A stretch of DNA of 7,297 nt from Pleurocapsa sp. MO_226.B13. Its GTDB lineage: Bacteria; Cyanobacteriota; Cyanobacteriia; Cyanobacteriales; Xenococcaceae. The notes under the pieces are model-generated. The model saw only the letters and a list, made by a program, of their open reading frames with translations, did not search any database and was not told where the DNA came from. Shown here piece after piece: positions 1 to 6,358 of the stretch. The stretch is from the NCBI GenBank assembly GCA_030064795.1, contig JASJEI010000408.1:1-7297 (forward strand), given 5' to 3'. The translations under genes were made by a program, and so were the position numbers. Positions within the stretch are counted from its first letter, which is position 1. Every line of letters begins with the position of its first letter.

Positions 1-80
1 AAAACATAGTAATAAAAATAGATACCATAATAGAGACAGAATAAGATACTGATACCGAGCCATAGATATTTATAACTACG

Positions 81-108
81 GTTAATTGTTGATGGTTGAT
101 TATTGATT
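81..108. repeat. Degenerate heptamer tandem repeat (four units)
   Basis: Four consecutive 7-base units, GTTAATT, GTTGATG, GTTGATT and ATTGATT, follow each other in register. Short tandemly repeated repetitive (STRR-like) heptamers of this kind are common in intergenic DNA of larger cyanobacterial genomes. The surrounding 1-224 is AT-rich and I see no gene in it. Confidence 0.55.
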
Positions 109-224
109 GTCACTCTTTGTTATTGTTTTGCAAAAAATACAATATATTAGTAAAGTACAAATTATTGCTATTACTTAGCCGAGCGAATAAAACTTAAAAT
201 CATATTCACTAACTGAAACATTAA

Positions 225-434
225 TTATATAGAATAGGCGACTCTAAATCCCGTTCCATGATATCGATAATGAGAAAGTTCTTGTTGAACCTCTTGGGCT
301 ATTATTTGTCTTTCCTCTTCAGTAGCGTTATCAATATTTTGTAATAATCGAGAGTACCCTTTAGAGTGTCGTCGTTTAAATAAGGATTACGAAGTTTTGC
401 CTGCAACTTCTGAAACGATGATTCGAGTCGCCAT
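225..434 (-). pseudogene. Small unknown protein gene interrupted by one in-frame stop
   Basis: I do not recognise this family. On the minus strand one frame runs from ATG at 434 to TAA at 227-225, about 69 residues, broken only by a TAA at 389-387. The start at 434 is preferred over an in-frame ATG at 446 because GAGGCG lies just upstream at ribosome-binding distance. Before the stop the protein reads MATRIIVSEVAGKTS. After it comes a basic stretch (SLFKRRHSKGYSRLL), then an acidic, Gln/Glu-rich helical stretch (NIDNATEEERQIIAQEVQQ), and a C-terminus ending HGTGFRVAYSI. The downstream segment has no ATG, GTG or TTG start near its 5' end, so re-initiation looks unlikely. A CAA or AAA to TAA change would explain the interruption. 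A 6-bp inverted repeat (TTCAGA/TCTGAA, 476-492) lies upstream. A suppressed stop or a sequence error remain possible. Confidence 0.45.
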
Positions 435-573
435 GATTCGCCTCATGTTAAGAAGACCGGCATAATCTAATACTTTTCAGACATCCTCTGAATCTGCAAT
501 ATAAATTTACAAACTTTTCTTGCTTTTTTTTTAAATATTCACTTTAACTACCCATCGTAAACTATTATTTTAC

Positions 574-608
574 TTGATTAAAACTAATTTTCTAGTAATG
601 AAATTAGT
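574..608 (+). promoter_or_regulatory. Possible promoter and inverted repeat upstream of the 77-residue gene
   Basis: A TTGATT at 574-579 is followed after 16 bases by TAATGA at 596-601, a weak match to a sigma-70-type promoter. Overlapping it is a perfect 8-bp inverted repeat, ACTAATTT (583-590) and AAATTAGT (601-608), separated by 10 bases. It could be an operator or a 5'-leader hairpin. The region is very AT-rich, so chance matches are likely. Confidence 0.25.
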
Positions 609-644
609 AAGAATCTTTGGTATCTAAATATTAGGAGTGAATTA

Positions 645-878
645 ATGTCTAGTTTAAGTATTTCTGATCTACCTTTTTTATATGATATGAGACAAACCGA
701 TAATCAAGTTCTCAAAATTCCTGGTGCTACTGAGATTCAAGGAGGTCAAAACCTACTGGACTCAGTTGAAGATATTTCCAAAGAACTTGAAGACACTCTT
801 GAATTCTTGGCAGACGAAGCTGCTAAAGGTCCTATGCGACTAGAAAATCGCCTATCTGGCATTCCGCAACTTCTCTAA
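645..878 (+). CDS. Small acidic protein with putative double-glycine leader (unknown function)
   Basis: This intact 77-residue reading frame has a good ribosome-binding site (GGAG at 634-637, 7 bases before ATG). The N-terminus carries SISDLPFL (residues 5-12) and then IQGGQ (residues 31-35). ISDL-type starts followed by an I/V-x-GG motif occur in many short cyanobacterial peptides thought to carry double-glycine leaders cut by C39-peptidase transporters; this resemblance is from memory, not a search. Cleavage after Gly34 would release a 43-residue acidic piece rich in Glu, Asp and Leu (residues 35-61), probably an amphipathic helix, ending LSGIPQLL. The piece has no Cys and only three Ser (40, 45, 71) and one Thr (51), so lanthipeptide-type rings are unlikely. 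No transporter, peptidase or modifying enzyme lies in the window. The gene is flanked by a broken gene and an IS66 remnant. It could equally be an ordinary unexported small protein. Confidence 0.7.
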   Translation: MSSLSISDLPFLYDMRQTDNQVLKIPGATEIQGGQNLLDSVEDISKELEDTLEFLADEAAKGPMRLENRLSGIPQLL

Positions 879-931
879 AACCCTTATATTTAGTGAGATT
901 AGGTGATTTCTGGAAATAAATATACCATTAG

Positions 932-1126
932 CTCAACAGAGAAGCGAGTGATGTGACAGCAATACTTGGTACTTTCTTTTATGGAAATCACCTAAGTGTG
1001 ATTGAAACCTGTCGTCTGAGAGATATTAATCCTTGGATAACAATCGCGGAGGTTTTGGCTAATGCTCGACAAGGAATTGGTCCACCACCATTTACGGTAC
1101 GGCAGTTAATTAGTAGACAGTGGTAG
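932..1126 (+). pseudogene. IS66-family transposase, C-terminal remnant
   Basis: An open frame of about 64 codons follows an in-frame TAG at 929-931 and ends at TAG 1124-1126. It has no convincing start codon. Its translation contains SVIETCRLRDINPW followed by a helical stretch and ARQGIGPPPF. This arrangement (IETxRLR, then xPW, then about 15 residues, then RQGxxPPP) resembles the C-terminal tail of IS66-type transposases as I know them. The catalytic DDE domain is absent, so this is a non-functional 3' fragment. It begins only about 50 bases after the 77-residue gene, showing that a mobile element once lay next to that gene. The family assignment is by motif memory only. Confidence 0.5.
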
Positions 1127-1224
1127 AGATATCCAGTGTCCTCAATTTCCCTTGCTTTTTTGGAGGGGGAATGAGTGGTTACATCGTTGCCATCCCCCAG
1201 ATTGGCTCAACGTTGTTTAAAATT

Positions 1225-1259
1225 GCGATAAGCCCGAAGGGCATGGCTTCGCTTACCGC
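1225..1259. repeat. Imperfect palindromic repeat, GCGATAAGC...GCTTACCGC type
   Basis: The left arm GCGATAAGCCCGAAG and right arm CTTCGCTTACCGC pair around a short loop, with two extra bases in the left arm and one mismatch. Similar GC-rich palindromes built on GCGAAGC/GCTTCGC cores are dispersed in many cyanobacterial genomes. A related CTTC-GAGC-GAAG hairpin occurs at 4142-4153 downstream of lpdA. Confidence 0.5.
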
Positions 1260-1320
1260 CAGTCCAGAAAAAAAGTTGGCTCGATCGTCAAACAATTGTC
1301 ATTACTGTGATATCTTCCAT

Positions 1321-1340
1321 CGCCTCTCTTCGAGTAGGCG
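1321..1340. repeat. Short hairpin CGCCT-CTC-TTC-GAG-T-AGGCG
   Basis: CGCCT pairs with AGGCG and the inner CTC pairs with GAG around a TTC loop, with one bulged T. It is followed by a GC-rich stretch containing TTACGCGACGAGG. It looks like another member of the dispersed palindromes in this intergenic region. There is no T-run, so it is not a standard intrinsic terminator. Confidence 0.35.
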
Positions 1341-1411
1341 TGGGTCTTACGCGACGAGGATAAATTTTCTTGGCCATCGAACCATAGCAAGCATCGTTAC
1401 CAAACTTTGGC

Positions 1412-1439
1412 TTGATATACAAACTTCAATCACAATAAA
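1412..1439 (+). promoter_or_regulatory. Possible ppsA promoter
   Basis: TTGATA at 1412-1417 and AATAAA at 1434-1439, 16 bases apart, are the best sigma-70-like pair in the 100 bases before ppsA. This would give a leader of roughly 35 bases. The -10 match is poor and the assignment is tentative. Confidence 0.25.
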
Positions 1440-1479
1440 GAAAACCTGGCAACAGCAGTAACTTTATTCTTTAATAACT

Positions 1480-3876
1480 ATGAACCAAGTAGAAAATTCC
1501 TATATTCGTTGGTTTGCCGATTTAACTAATGAAGATGTAGAAGTCGTAGGGGGGAAAAATGCTTCCCTCGGAGAAATGATTGGCAATCTTAAGGAAGAAG
1601 GAGTAAGAGTACCAGATGGCTTTGGGACGACAGCGGAAGCCTATCGGCAATTTTTACAACATAATCACTTAGAAGACCAAATCAAATCTCAGCTTGCCGA
1701 TTTAGAACAGCAAAATCAGTCTCTAGAACGGGTTGGTAAAACTATCCGTCGCCTATTCTATCAGGCAAAATTTCCCCCAGAAGTAGAACAAGCGATCCGC
1801 CAAGCCTATAGAGAACTAAGTCAAAAGTACGATAGCCAAGAAGCAGACGTTGCTGTTAGGAGTAGTGCCACCGCCGAAGATTTACCAGAAGCCAGTTTTG
1901 CAGGACAACAAGAGACCTTTCTCAACGTCACGGGAGAAGAGGAGGTTTTAGCAGCCTGTCGCAAATGTTATGCTTCTTTGTTTACCAACCGTGCAATTAG
2001 CTATCGTCAGGAAAAGGGTTTTGACGACCTTGAGGTTGCTCTTTCCATCGGTATTCAAAAAATGGTTAGGAGCGATCGCGCTTCTGCGGGGGTGATGTTT
2101 TCGATCGATACAGAAACGGGATTTCCCGATGTTGCTATTATTACTGCTGCCTGGGGTTTGGGGGAAAATGTCGTCCAGGGTACGGTCAACCCCGACCAGT
2201 ATACGGTATTTAAACCACTACTAAAAGAGGGATTTGAGCCGATTATTGAGAAAGTTAAGGGTAGCAAAGAGAAAAAGATGATTTATGCTACCGAAGGTAG
2301 TGAAACGATTAAAAACGTCCCTACTTCGAGTAAAGAACGTCAGGCTTTTGTTTTATCCGATGCAGAAATTCTTCAGCTTGCTCGTTGGGCGGTGACGATC
2401 GAATCTCACTATGGTAAGCCGATGGATATCGAATGGGCAAAAGACGGCGATACGGGGGAATTATATATCGTCCAGGCCCGTCCCGAAACCGTACAGTCGC
2501 AAAAATCGGCTAGTTCTTTAAAAACCTACAAACTAAAGGAACGAGGACAAGAAATCTTAGCAGGATTGAGTATTGGAGATGCGATCGCCTCTGGTCAAGT
2601 CTGTCGGGTTAAAAGTTCTCAGGATATCGATAAAGTCAAAGATAACAGCATTCTAGTTACGGAAATGACCGACCCCGACTGGGTGCCAATTATGAAGCGC
2701 GTCGCGGGAATTGTTACCGATTATGGCGGACGTACCTGTCACGCAGCAATTGTCAGTCGAGAGTTGGGCATTCCAGCAATTGTGGGGACGGGAGACGCTA
2801 CCCGCACTCTAGAAGATGAACAGGAGGTAACTATCTCCTGTGCCGAGGGCGATCGCGGAGTAATCTATCGAGGCTTGTTGGCATATGCTACCGCAGAAAT
2901 CGACCTCGAAGACGTTCCCGAAACCAAAACCCAAATTATGATGAACATTGCTTCTCCTGCTGCTGCATTTCGTTGGTGGCGACTACCAGCCCAAGGAATT
3001 GGTTTGGCGAGGATGGAATTTATTATCAATAACCTGATTAAAATTCATCCCATGGCTTTAGTTTGCTACGACGAGTTAGAAGATAGGCAAGCCTGGCAGC
3101 AAATTCGCGACATAACCAAAGGTTACAAAGATAAAAAAGACTATTTTGTCGAAAATCTCGCCCAGGGTATTGGTAAGATTGCTGCTTCACAATATCCCCA
3201 TCCCGTCATCGTTCGCATGAGCGACTTTAAAACCAACGAATATGCTAACCTAATCGGCGGACAGCAGTTTGAACCCACTGAAGACAATCCCATGCTGGGT
3301 TTTCGCGGTGCGAGTCGTTACTACAGCGATCGCTATCAAGCTGGTTTTGCCCTCGAATGTCTGGCTATTAAGCAAGTTAGGGAAAAAGTTGGTTTTGATA
3401 ATATTAAAATTATGATTCCTTTCTGTCGTACTCTCACTGAAGCGGATAAAGTCATGGCAGTACTGGCAGAAAATGGCTTGAAAAGAGGCGAAAACGGGCT
3501 AGAGGTTTACGTAATGGCGGAAATTCCTGCTAATGTCGAACTGGCAGACGAGTTTTCCCAGCGTTTCGATGGCTTTTCCATCGGTAGTAACGATCTAACT
3601 CAATTAGTTCTCGGAGTAGACCGCGATTCTGGCGAACTTGCCCATCTGTTTGACGAACGCAATCTGGCAATCAAGAGGATGATTCGCCGTCTGATCGATA
3701 CTGCTAAAGAAAAAGGGCGTAAAGTAGGAATTTGCGGTCAAGCACCGAGCGATTATCCCGATTTTGCTGCTTTTTTAGTCGAGGCGGGAATAGATTCGAT
3801 GTCTCTCAATCCCGACAGTGTGATTCAAGTCAAGCGTAGAGTAGCAGAAGCCGAAAATCCATCATCAGCTAAATAA
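1480..3876 (+). CDS. ppsA: Phosphoenolpyruvate synthase (pyruvate, water dikinase)
   Basis: PpsA makes PEP from pyruvate: ATP + pyruvate + water gives AMP + PEP + phosphate (EC 2.7.9.2). It is a cytosolic enzyme of gluconeogenesis and C3 metabolism. The 798 residues match the usual length of about 790-820. Domain order is canonical. The N-terminal ATP-binding domain (about 15-340) has GGKNASLGEM at 24-33 and VRSSATAEDLPEASFAGQQ at 126-144. The mobile phosphohistidine domain (about 385-465) has GGRTCHAAIVSRELG, with His421 as the phosphorylated residue. The C-terminal PEP/pyruvate barrel (about 485-790) has GFRGASRYY (607-615), EIPANV (681-686), IGSNDLTQLVLGVDRD (701-716) and KVGICGQAPSD (748-758), with Cys752 as the likely proton donor. 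The ATG at 1480 is chosen because WFADL and GGKNASLG follow at the expected distance; no clear Shine-Dalgarno is visible, which is common in cyanobacteria. Four HIP1 octamers lie inside the gene. It is intact and converges with lpdA. The reverse-strand frame inside it is a shadow. Confidence 0.97.
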   Translation: MNQVENSYIRWFADLTNEDVEVVGGKNASLGEMIGNLKEEGVRVPDGFGTTAEAYRQFLQHNHLEDQIKSQLADLEQQNQSLERVGKTIRRLFYQAKFPPEVEQAIRQAYRELSQKYDSQEADVAVRSSATAEDLPEASFAGQQETFLNVTGEEEVLAACRKCYASLFTNRAISYRQEKGFDDLEVALSIGIQKMVRSDRASAGVMFSIDTETGFPDVAIITAAWGLGENVVQGTVNPDQYTVFKPLLKEGFEPIIEKVKGSKEKKMIYATEGSETIKNVPTSSKERQAFVLSDAEILQLARWAVTIESHYGKPMDIEWAKDGDTGELYIVQARPETVQSQKSASSLKTYKLKERGQEILAGLSIGDAIASGQVCRVKSSQDIDKVKDNSILVTEMTDPDWVPIMKRVAGIVTDYGGRTCHAAIVSRELGIPAIVGTGDATRTLEDEQEVTISCAEGDRGVIYRGLLAYATAEIDLEDVPETKTQIMMNIASPAAAFRWWRLPAQGIGLARMEFIINNLIKIHPMALVCYDELEDRQAWQQIRDITKGYKDKKDYFVENLAQGIGKIAASQYPHPVIVRMSDFKTNEYANLIGGQQFEPTEDNPMLGFRGASRYYSDRYQAGFALECLAIKQVREKVGFDNIKIMIPFCRTLTEADKVMAVLAENGLKRGENGLEVYVMAEIPANVELADEFSQRFDGFSIGSNDLTQLVLGVDRDSGELAHLFDERNLAIKRMIRRLIDTAKEKGRKVGICGQAPSDYPDFAAFLVEAGIDSMSLNPDSVIQVKRRVAEAENPSSAK

Positions 3877-3909
3877 TACAGCAGTTTTCTTTTGGATAGA
3901 GTGACTTCC

Positions 3910-3942
3910 TCCCGACTCTCATCCTACGGATAGAGAGCGGGA
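3910..3942. repeat. Strong bulged hairpin downstream of ppsA; possible IS200/IS605-type end or terminator
   Basis: Three stem segments stack: TCCCG with CGGGA, CTCTC with GAGAG, and ATCC with GGAT around a TAC loop, with one bulged A on each side. The flanks read GTGACTTCC before and ATTACAGCCCC after. Subterminal bulged hairpins with a TTCCTCCCG...CGGGAATTAC pattern recall the right ends of cyanobacterial IS200/IS605 (tnpB) elements; that is recollection, not a search. No tnpA or tnpB reading frame is present. Position 33 bases after the ppsA stop also fits a transcription terminator, though there is no T-run. Confidence 0.5.
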
Positions 3943-4053
3943 ATTACAGCCCCTCAAACTCCCCTTTGGTTAAATCTTGGTTTTAGAGAGTGTTTGTCAA
4001 CAAAAAATTAAACTGCATATCTCTTGGAATTTGACCGCTTGGGGACTTGGAGA

Positions 4054-4095
4054 AGTAATAAGTAATAAGTGTTTTACTCACTACTCACTACTCAT
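4054..4095. repeat. Six in-register heptamers, two opposing types
   Basis: Units are AGTAATA, AGTAATA, AGTGTTT, TACTCAC, TACTCAC and TACTCAT, exactly 42 bases with the 7-base register kept throughout. The first and second halves are approximately inverted relative to each other. This is typical of cyanobacterial STRR-like heptamer arrays. Confidence 0.65.
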
Positions 4096-4099
4096 ACCA

Positions 4100-4133
4100 A
4101 ATCCTGTTTAGATAATTTTATCTAAACAGGATT
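4100..4133. repeat. Perfect 16-bp inverted repeat between the convergent genes
   Basis: AATCCTGTTTAGATAA is followed after only TT by its exact reverse complement. Such a hairpin could act as a two-way transcription terminator for ppsA and lpdA, but neither strand has a T-run after it. The near-zero loop and perfect symmetry, plus the adjacent ATACCA, also fit a dispersed palindromic repeat of cyanobacterial genomes. An unpaired loop of two bases would need some stem opening in RNA. Confidence 0.7.
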
Positions 4134-4196
4134 CAATGTGACTTCGAGCGAAGCGAGATGAAATAGGGCAATTTCTCAATCACCCCATAAGATAAA

Positions 4197-5633
4197 TTAA
4201 ACGCCGACTACTTGAGCGCGTTTGTAGGCTTCGTCGAGAACTTCTGAGAGGGTAGGATGAGTATGGATATTAAAAGAGAGATTTTGTACGGCTTCGCGTT
4301 TGGCGATCGCATTAGCTGCTTCCTGAATTAGATCGGAGGCGTGAATACCAATAATGTGTACTCCTAATAATTCTCCCGTATCCTGACGATAGATTACCTT
4401 AGCAAGACCTTCAGTTTCTCCTTCGGCTAGGGCTTTGGAATTTCCCTTATAAAAGGACTTGACGGTAGATACCTTGAAGCCTTCTTTTTCTGCCAACTCT
4501 TTAGCTTGAGCTTCGGTAAGACCGACATAGCTAATCTCTGGATGGGTAAAGGCCGCAGCAGGAATACAACGATAGTCTACTTCTTTATCGTGTCCGCACA
4601 TATTTTCCACCGCCACTACACCCTGTCCCGAAGCAGCATGAGCTAGCATCATCTTACCAGTAGCATCACCTACTGCCCAGAGATGGGGTACTGGTTTGCC
4701 ATCGCGCAACACCTGCATTTTGTCGTTAACGGGAATAAAGCCTCGTTTGTCGATTTCAATTGCCAAAGTCTCTAAACCGAGGTTTTTGGTCGCGGGAATA
4801 CGTCCTGTAGCCACCAAACAAGCATCTACTTCCAGGACTTCTACTACTTCTTTGGTCTTAGCATCGGTCAATTCAATAGTTACGGGCGCGCCTGGGGTAA
4901 CTTTAGTAGCAAAGACACCTTTATAGGTTTCAACATCTCGCTTGTCGAGTAAGACTTTTTTAGCAATTTTGGCAATATCAGGATCGAAACCAGGCATCAA
5001 AGTATCTAAAGCCTCGATCATGGTTACTTCACAACCCAATGCAGTGTAAACATCAGAAAATTCTAAACCGATATAACCGCTACCAATAATTGCAATCCAT
5101 TCGGGAAGCGACTCTAATTTAACTGCGCGATCGCTAGTAAAAACGGTTTGGTTATCAATTTCAATTCCTTTAGGAACAAAAGGCACGGATCCAGGACAAA
5201 GCATAACTTCTTTGGCGGTGTAGATTTTCTCGCCAGCATCACCAGTTACTTTTACCTTCTGTCTCCCAGCCAGTTCACCCCAGCCACGAATAATATCTAC
5301 CTTAAGACGCTTGAGACTGTTGGTTAGATCTCCTTGAATTTTATTAACTAAGCCAAGCGCGTGATCGGCGATCGCAGCGCGATCGAAGTTAATTCCTCCT
5401 CCTAACTCAATTCCCATATCGTGCAAATGCTCGGCGTTGCTAAATTCTCTGACTTTACCCGAAGCAGCTAACAAGGCTTTGGAGGGAATACAGCCACGAT
5501 TGACACAAGTACCTCCCATATCTCCAGCTTCAACAATTGCTGTTTTTAAACCGCATTTGACTGCGTGTAATGCTGCGCCATGTCCGCCTACACCCGCACC
5601 AATAATAATTAAATCGTAATCAAATCCGCTCAT
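4197..5633 (-). CDS. lpdA: Dihydrolipoamide dehydrogenase (E3 subunit)
   Basis: This flavoprotein reoxidises dihydrolipoamide using NAD+ (EC 1.8.1.4). It serves the pyruvate dehydrogenase complex and, in cyanobacteria, also acts as the L-protein of glycine cleavage. The 478 residues are family length. Visible motifs in order: FAD-binding GAGVGG (12-17) with an acidic strand end (IVE, 33-35); the redox disulfide [16 protein letters not shown] (40-55) with Cys43 and Cys48; NAD-binding [10 protein letters not shown] (183-192); ATGRIP (275-280); the second FAD contact VGDATG (321-326); and the C-terminal catalytic HTHPTLSE (457-464) with His459 and Glu464. The sequence closely recalls the Synechocystis enzyme. 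The ATG at 5633 starts [14 protein letters not shown], as expected; only a weak GAAG precedes it. Two HIP1 octamers lie between 5127 and 5375 and a third at 4303. The gene is intact and converges with ppsA. The small gene at 5739-5888 lies upstream on the same strand, 105 bases away. Plus-strand frames inside are shadows. Confidence 0.97.
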   Translation of the reverse strand: MSGFDYDLIIIGAGVGGHGAALHAVKCGLKTAIVEAGDMGGTCVNRGCIPSKALLAASGKVREFSNAEHLHDMGIELGGGINFDRAAIADHALGLVNKIQGDLTNSLKRLKVDIIRGWGELAGRQKVKVTGDAGEKIYTAKEVMLCPGSVPFVPKGIEIDNQTVFTSDRAVKLESLPEWIAIIGSGYIGLEFSDVYTALGCEVTMIEALDTLMPGFDPDIAKIAKKVLLDKRDVETYKGVFATKVTPGAPVTIELTDAKTKEVVEVLEVDACLVATGRIPATKNLGLETLAIEIDKRGFIPVNDKMQVLRDGKPVPHLWAVGDATGKMMLAHAASGQGVVAVENMCGHDKEVDYRCIPAAAFTHPEISYVGLTEAQAKELAEKEGFKVSTVKSFYKGNSKALAEGETEGLAKVIYRQDTGELLGVHIIGIHASDLIQEAANAIAKREAVQNLSFNIHTHPTLSEVLDEAYKRAQVVGV

Positions 5634-5649
5634 TGCTACTTCTTCTATA

Positions 5650-5679
5650 GTTATAATTTCTACGATCTTTCATTGTAAA
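5650..5679 (-). promoter_or_regulatory. Possible lpdA promoter
   Basis: On the minus strand TTTACA (5679-5674) and TATAAC (5655-5650) are separated by 18 bases, each one mismatch from sigma-70 consensus. The predicted start would leave a leader of only about 10 bases before the lpdA ATG, which is short, so confidence is limited. Confidence 0.35.
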
Positions 5680-5738
5680 GTTTAATTGGGTTTAGGCTAG
5701 GGGTGGAATCCGACTTTCGATCGACTCTCAAGTGAGAA

Positions 5739-5888
5739 TTAAGAATTGTTAAAACTAGTTAATTTTTTCTTTTCTCTGGCTTCTACGACTTCCCAAACTT
5801 CTTGCCATCTTTCTGCAATTAACGTCTTCATCTTCTTGGATTGCCATTGAGGGACACTCTTGCTTTGATTATTTTTGACTTTACTCAT
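5739..5888 (-). CDS. Small basic protein, 49 residues, unknown function
   Basis: I do not recognise this protein. It begins MSKVKNNQSKSVPQWQSKK and ends LTSFNNS. The N-terminal third is Lys/Gln/Ser-rich and likely flexible. Residues about 18-43 should form one amphipathic, highly charged helix with Trp28 and Trp32 one turn apart, plus Trp15 just before it, and a KKK run near its end. There is no membrane segment or signal peptide. The frame is open from ATG 5888 to TAA 5741-5739, with a GCGGA sequence about 10 bases upstream of the start. It lies upstream of lpdA on the same strand with a 105-base gap, so co-transcription is possible, though lpdA seems to have its own promoter. Coding status rests on the plausible composition and start site only. 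A 61-residue frame on the opposite strand (5875-6060) looks random. Confidence 0.5.
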   Translation of the reverse strand: MSKVKNNQSKSVPQWQSKKMKTLIAERWQEVWEVVEAREKKKLTSFNNS

Positions 5889-6358
5889 AAGTTTTGTTCC
5901 GCTCTTCAGGTTTTGTCAAAAATTGATAATTGTTTGGCTTCACAACCAACTACAATCTCAACCAAATCAGAAACTTTTAACTATCCCAATCGGTTTGCTA
6001 AATGTTTTTCTGATTAAGATCGTTACCTCGATCAGTCTAACAAAAAGGATCTCTATTTGAGTGATTTAGCTACGAGGGTAGTATATCATCTACCGTCAAA
6101 CTATTGCAAATTATTTTCAATAAACTTCTTTCGATTGTTATGATTACATAGGTGGTTAAATGTAAAAAAAAGAAGCAATATCCCCGAACCAGGATTAACC
6201 GTAAGGTGGGCAACGATAATCACAGGTTATTTAATTTTTGCAAGAAATGAAATTTGCACTCTTCGTACTAGCTTTATGCGGAGCCCGCGATATCGCCCAC
6301 CCTACAAACTACAAACTGTTATAAAGGAGAAAAATAAAAAATTTAAAGCATTAGGGCA
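5889..6358. other. AT-rich region without a supported gene; contains one repeat element
   Basis: About 470 bases separate the small minus-strand gene from the 34-residue plus-strand gene. I see a GGTAG/CTACC hairpin at 6077-6094, a run of eight A near 6164-6171, and the inverted-end element at 6201-6305. Short frames here show no ribosome-binding site and no recognisable product. A TTGACA on the minus strand at 5919-5914 could be the -35 of the 49-residue gene, but no good -10 follows. Confidence 0.45.
6201..6305. repeat. Possible MITE or dispersed repeat with GTARGGTGGGC inverted ends
   Basis: GTAAGGTGGGC at 6201-6211 and GCCCACCCTAC at 6295-6305 are inverted copies with one mismatch, enclosing about 83 bases. 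Palindromes of the GTAGGGTGGGC type are widespread in cyanobacterial intergenic DNA. The interior has no transposase. It could be a miniature inverted-repeat element or two independent copies of a short repeat. Confidence 0.45.

Larger units (their letters stand above)
1127..1479. other. Intergenic region upstream of ppsA with repeat debris; no supported gene
   Basis: The stretch holds several hairpin-forming sequences: GGGGG-ATG/CAT-CCCCC arms at 1165-1198, and palindromes at 1225-1259 and 1321-1340. A plus-strand open frame crosses it (1120-1461, or from ATG 1171 after a GGAGG-like sequence). Its translation has no recognisable domain, is built partly from the palindromic repeats and overlaps the IS66 remnant, so I do not call it a gene. 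The last 70 bases probably carry the ppsA promoter. Confidence 0.5.
3877..4196. other. Intergenic region between convergent ppsA and lpdA
   Basis: These 320 bases hold no gene I can support. In order they contain a strong bulged hairpin (3910-3942), about 110 bases of unstructured sequence, six in-register heptamers (4054-4095), a perfect palindrome (4100-4133) and a small CTTC/GAAG hairpin (4142-4153). No hairpin is followed by a clear T-run on either strand, so termination sites for the two genes cannot be placed with confidence. Confidence 0.6.

Noticed and set aside
1120..1461. 113-residue plus-strand open frame before ppsA, with a possible start at 1171 after GGAGG
   Set aside because: No recognisable domain, low-complexity composition partly made of palindromic repeats, and overlap with the IS66 remnant stop. 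Kept as intergenic.
2055..2267. Minus-strand 70-residue frame
   Set aside because: Lies wholly inside ppsA, whose protein is unmistakable here; shadow frame.
4054..4095. CRISPR-like array
   Set aside because: Units are 7 bases with no spacers; this is a heptamer tandem repeat. No CRISPR array is present in the window.
4696..4926. Plus-strand 76-residue frame
   Set aside because: Antisense shadow of lpdA.
5437..5619. Plus-strand 60-residue frame
   Set aside because: Antisense shadow of the FAD-binding start of lpdA.
5875..6060. Plus-strand 61-residue hydrophobic frame
   Set aside because: Overlaps the start of the 49-residue minus-strand gene, has no ribosome-binding site, and its hydrophobicity follows from T-rich DNA.
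6247..6324. 25-codon frame starting MKFALFVLALCGA, resembling a tiny lipoprotein signal
   Set aside because: Lies inside the inverted-end repeat, with its end made by the repeat arm and no ribosome-binding site; probably chance.
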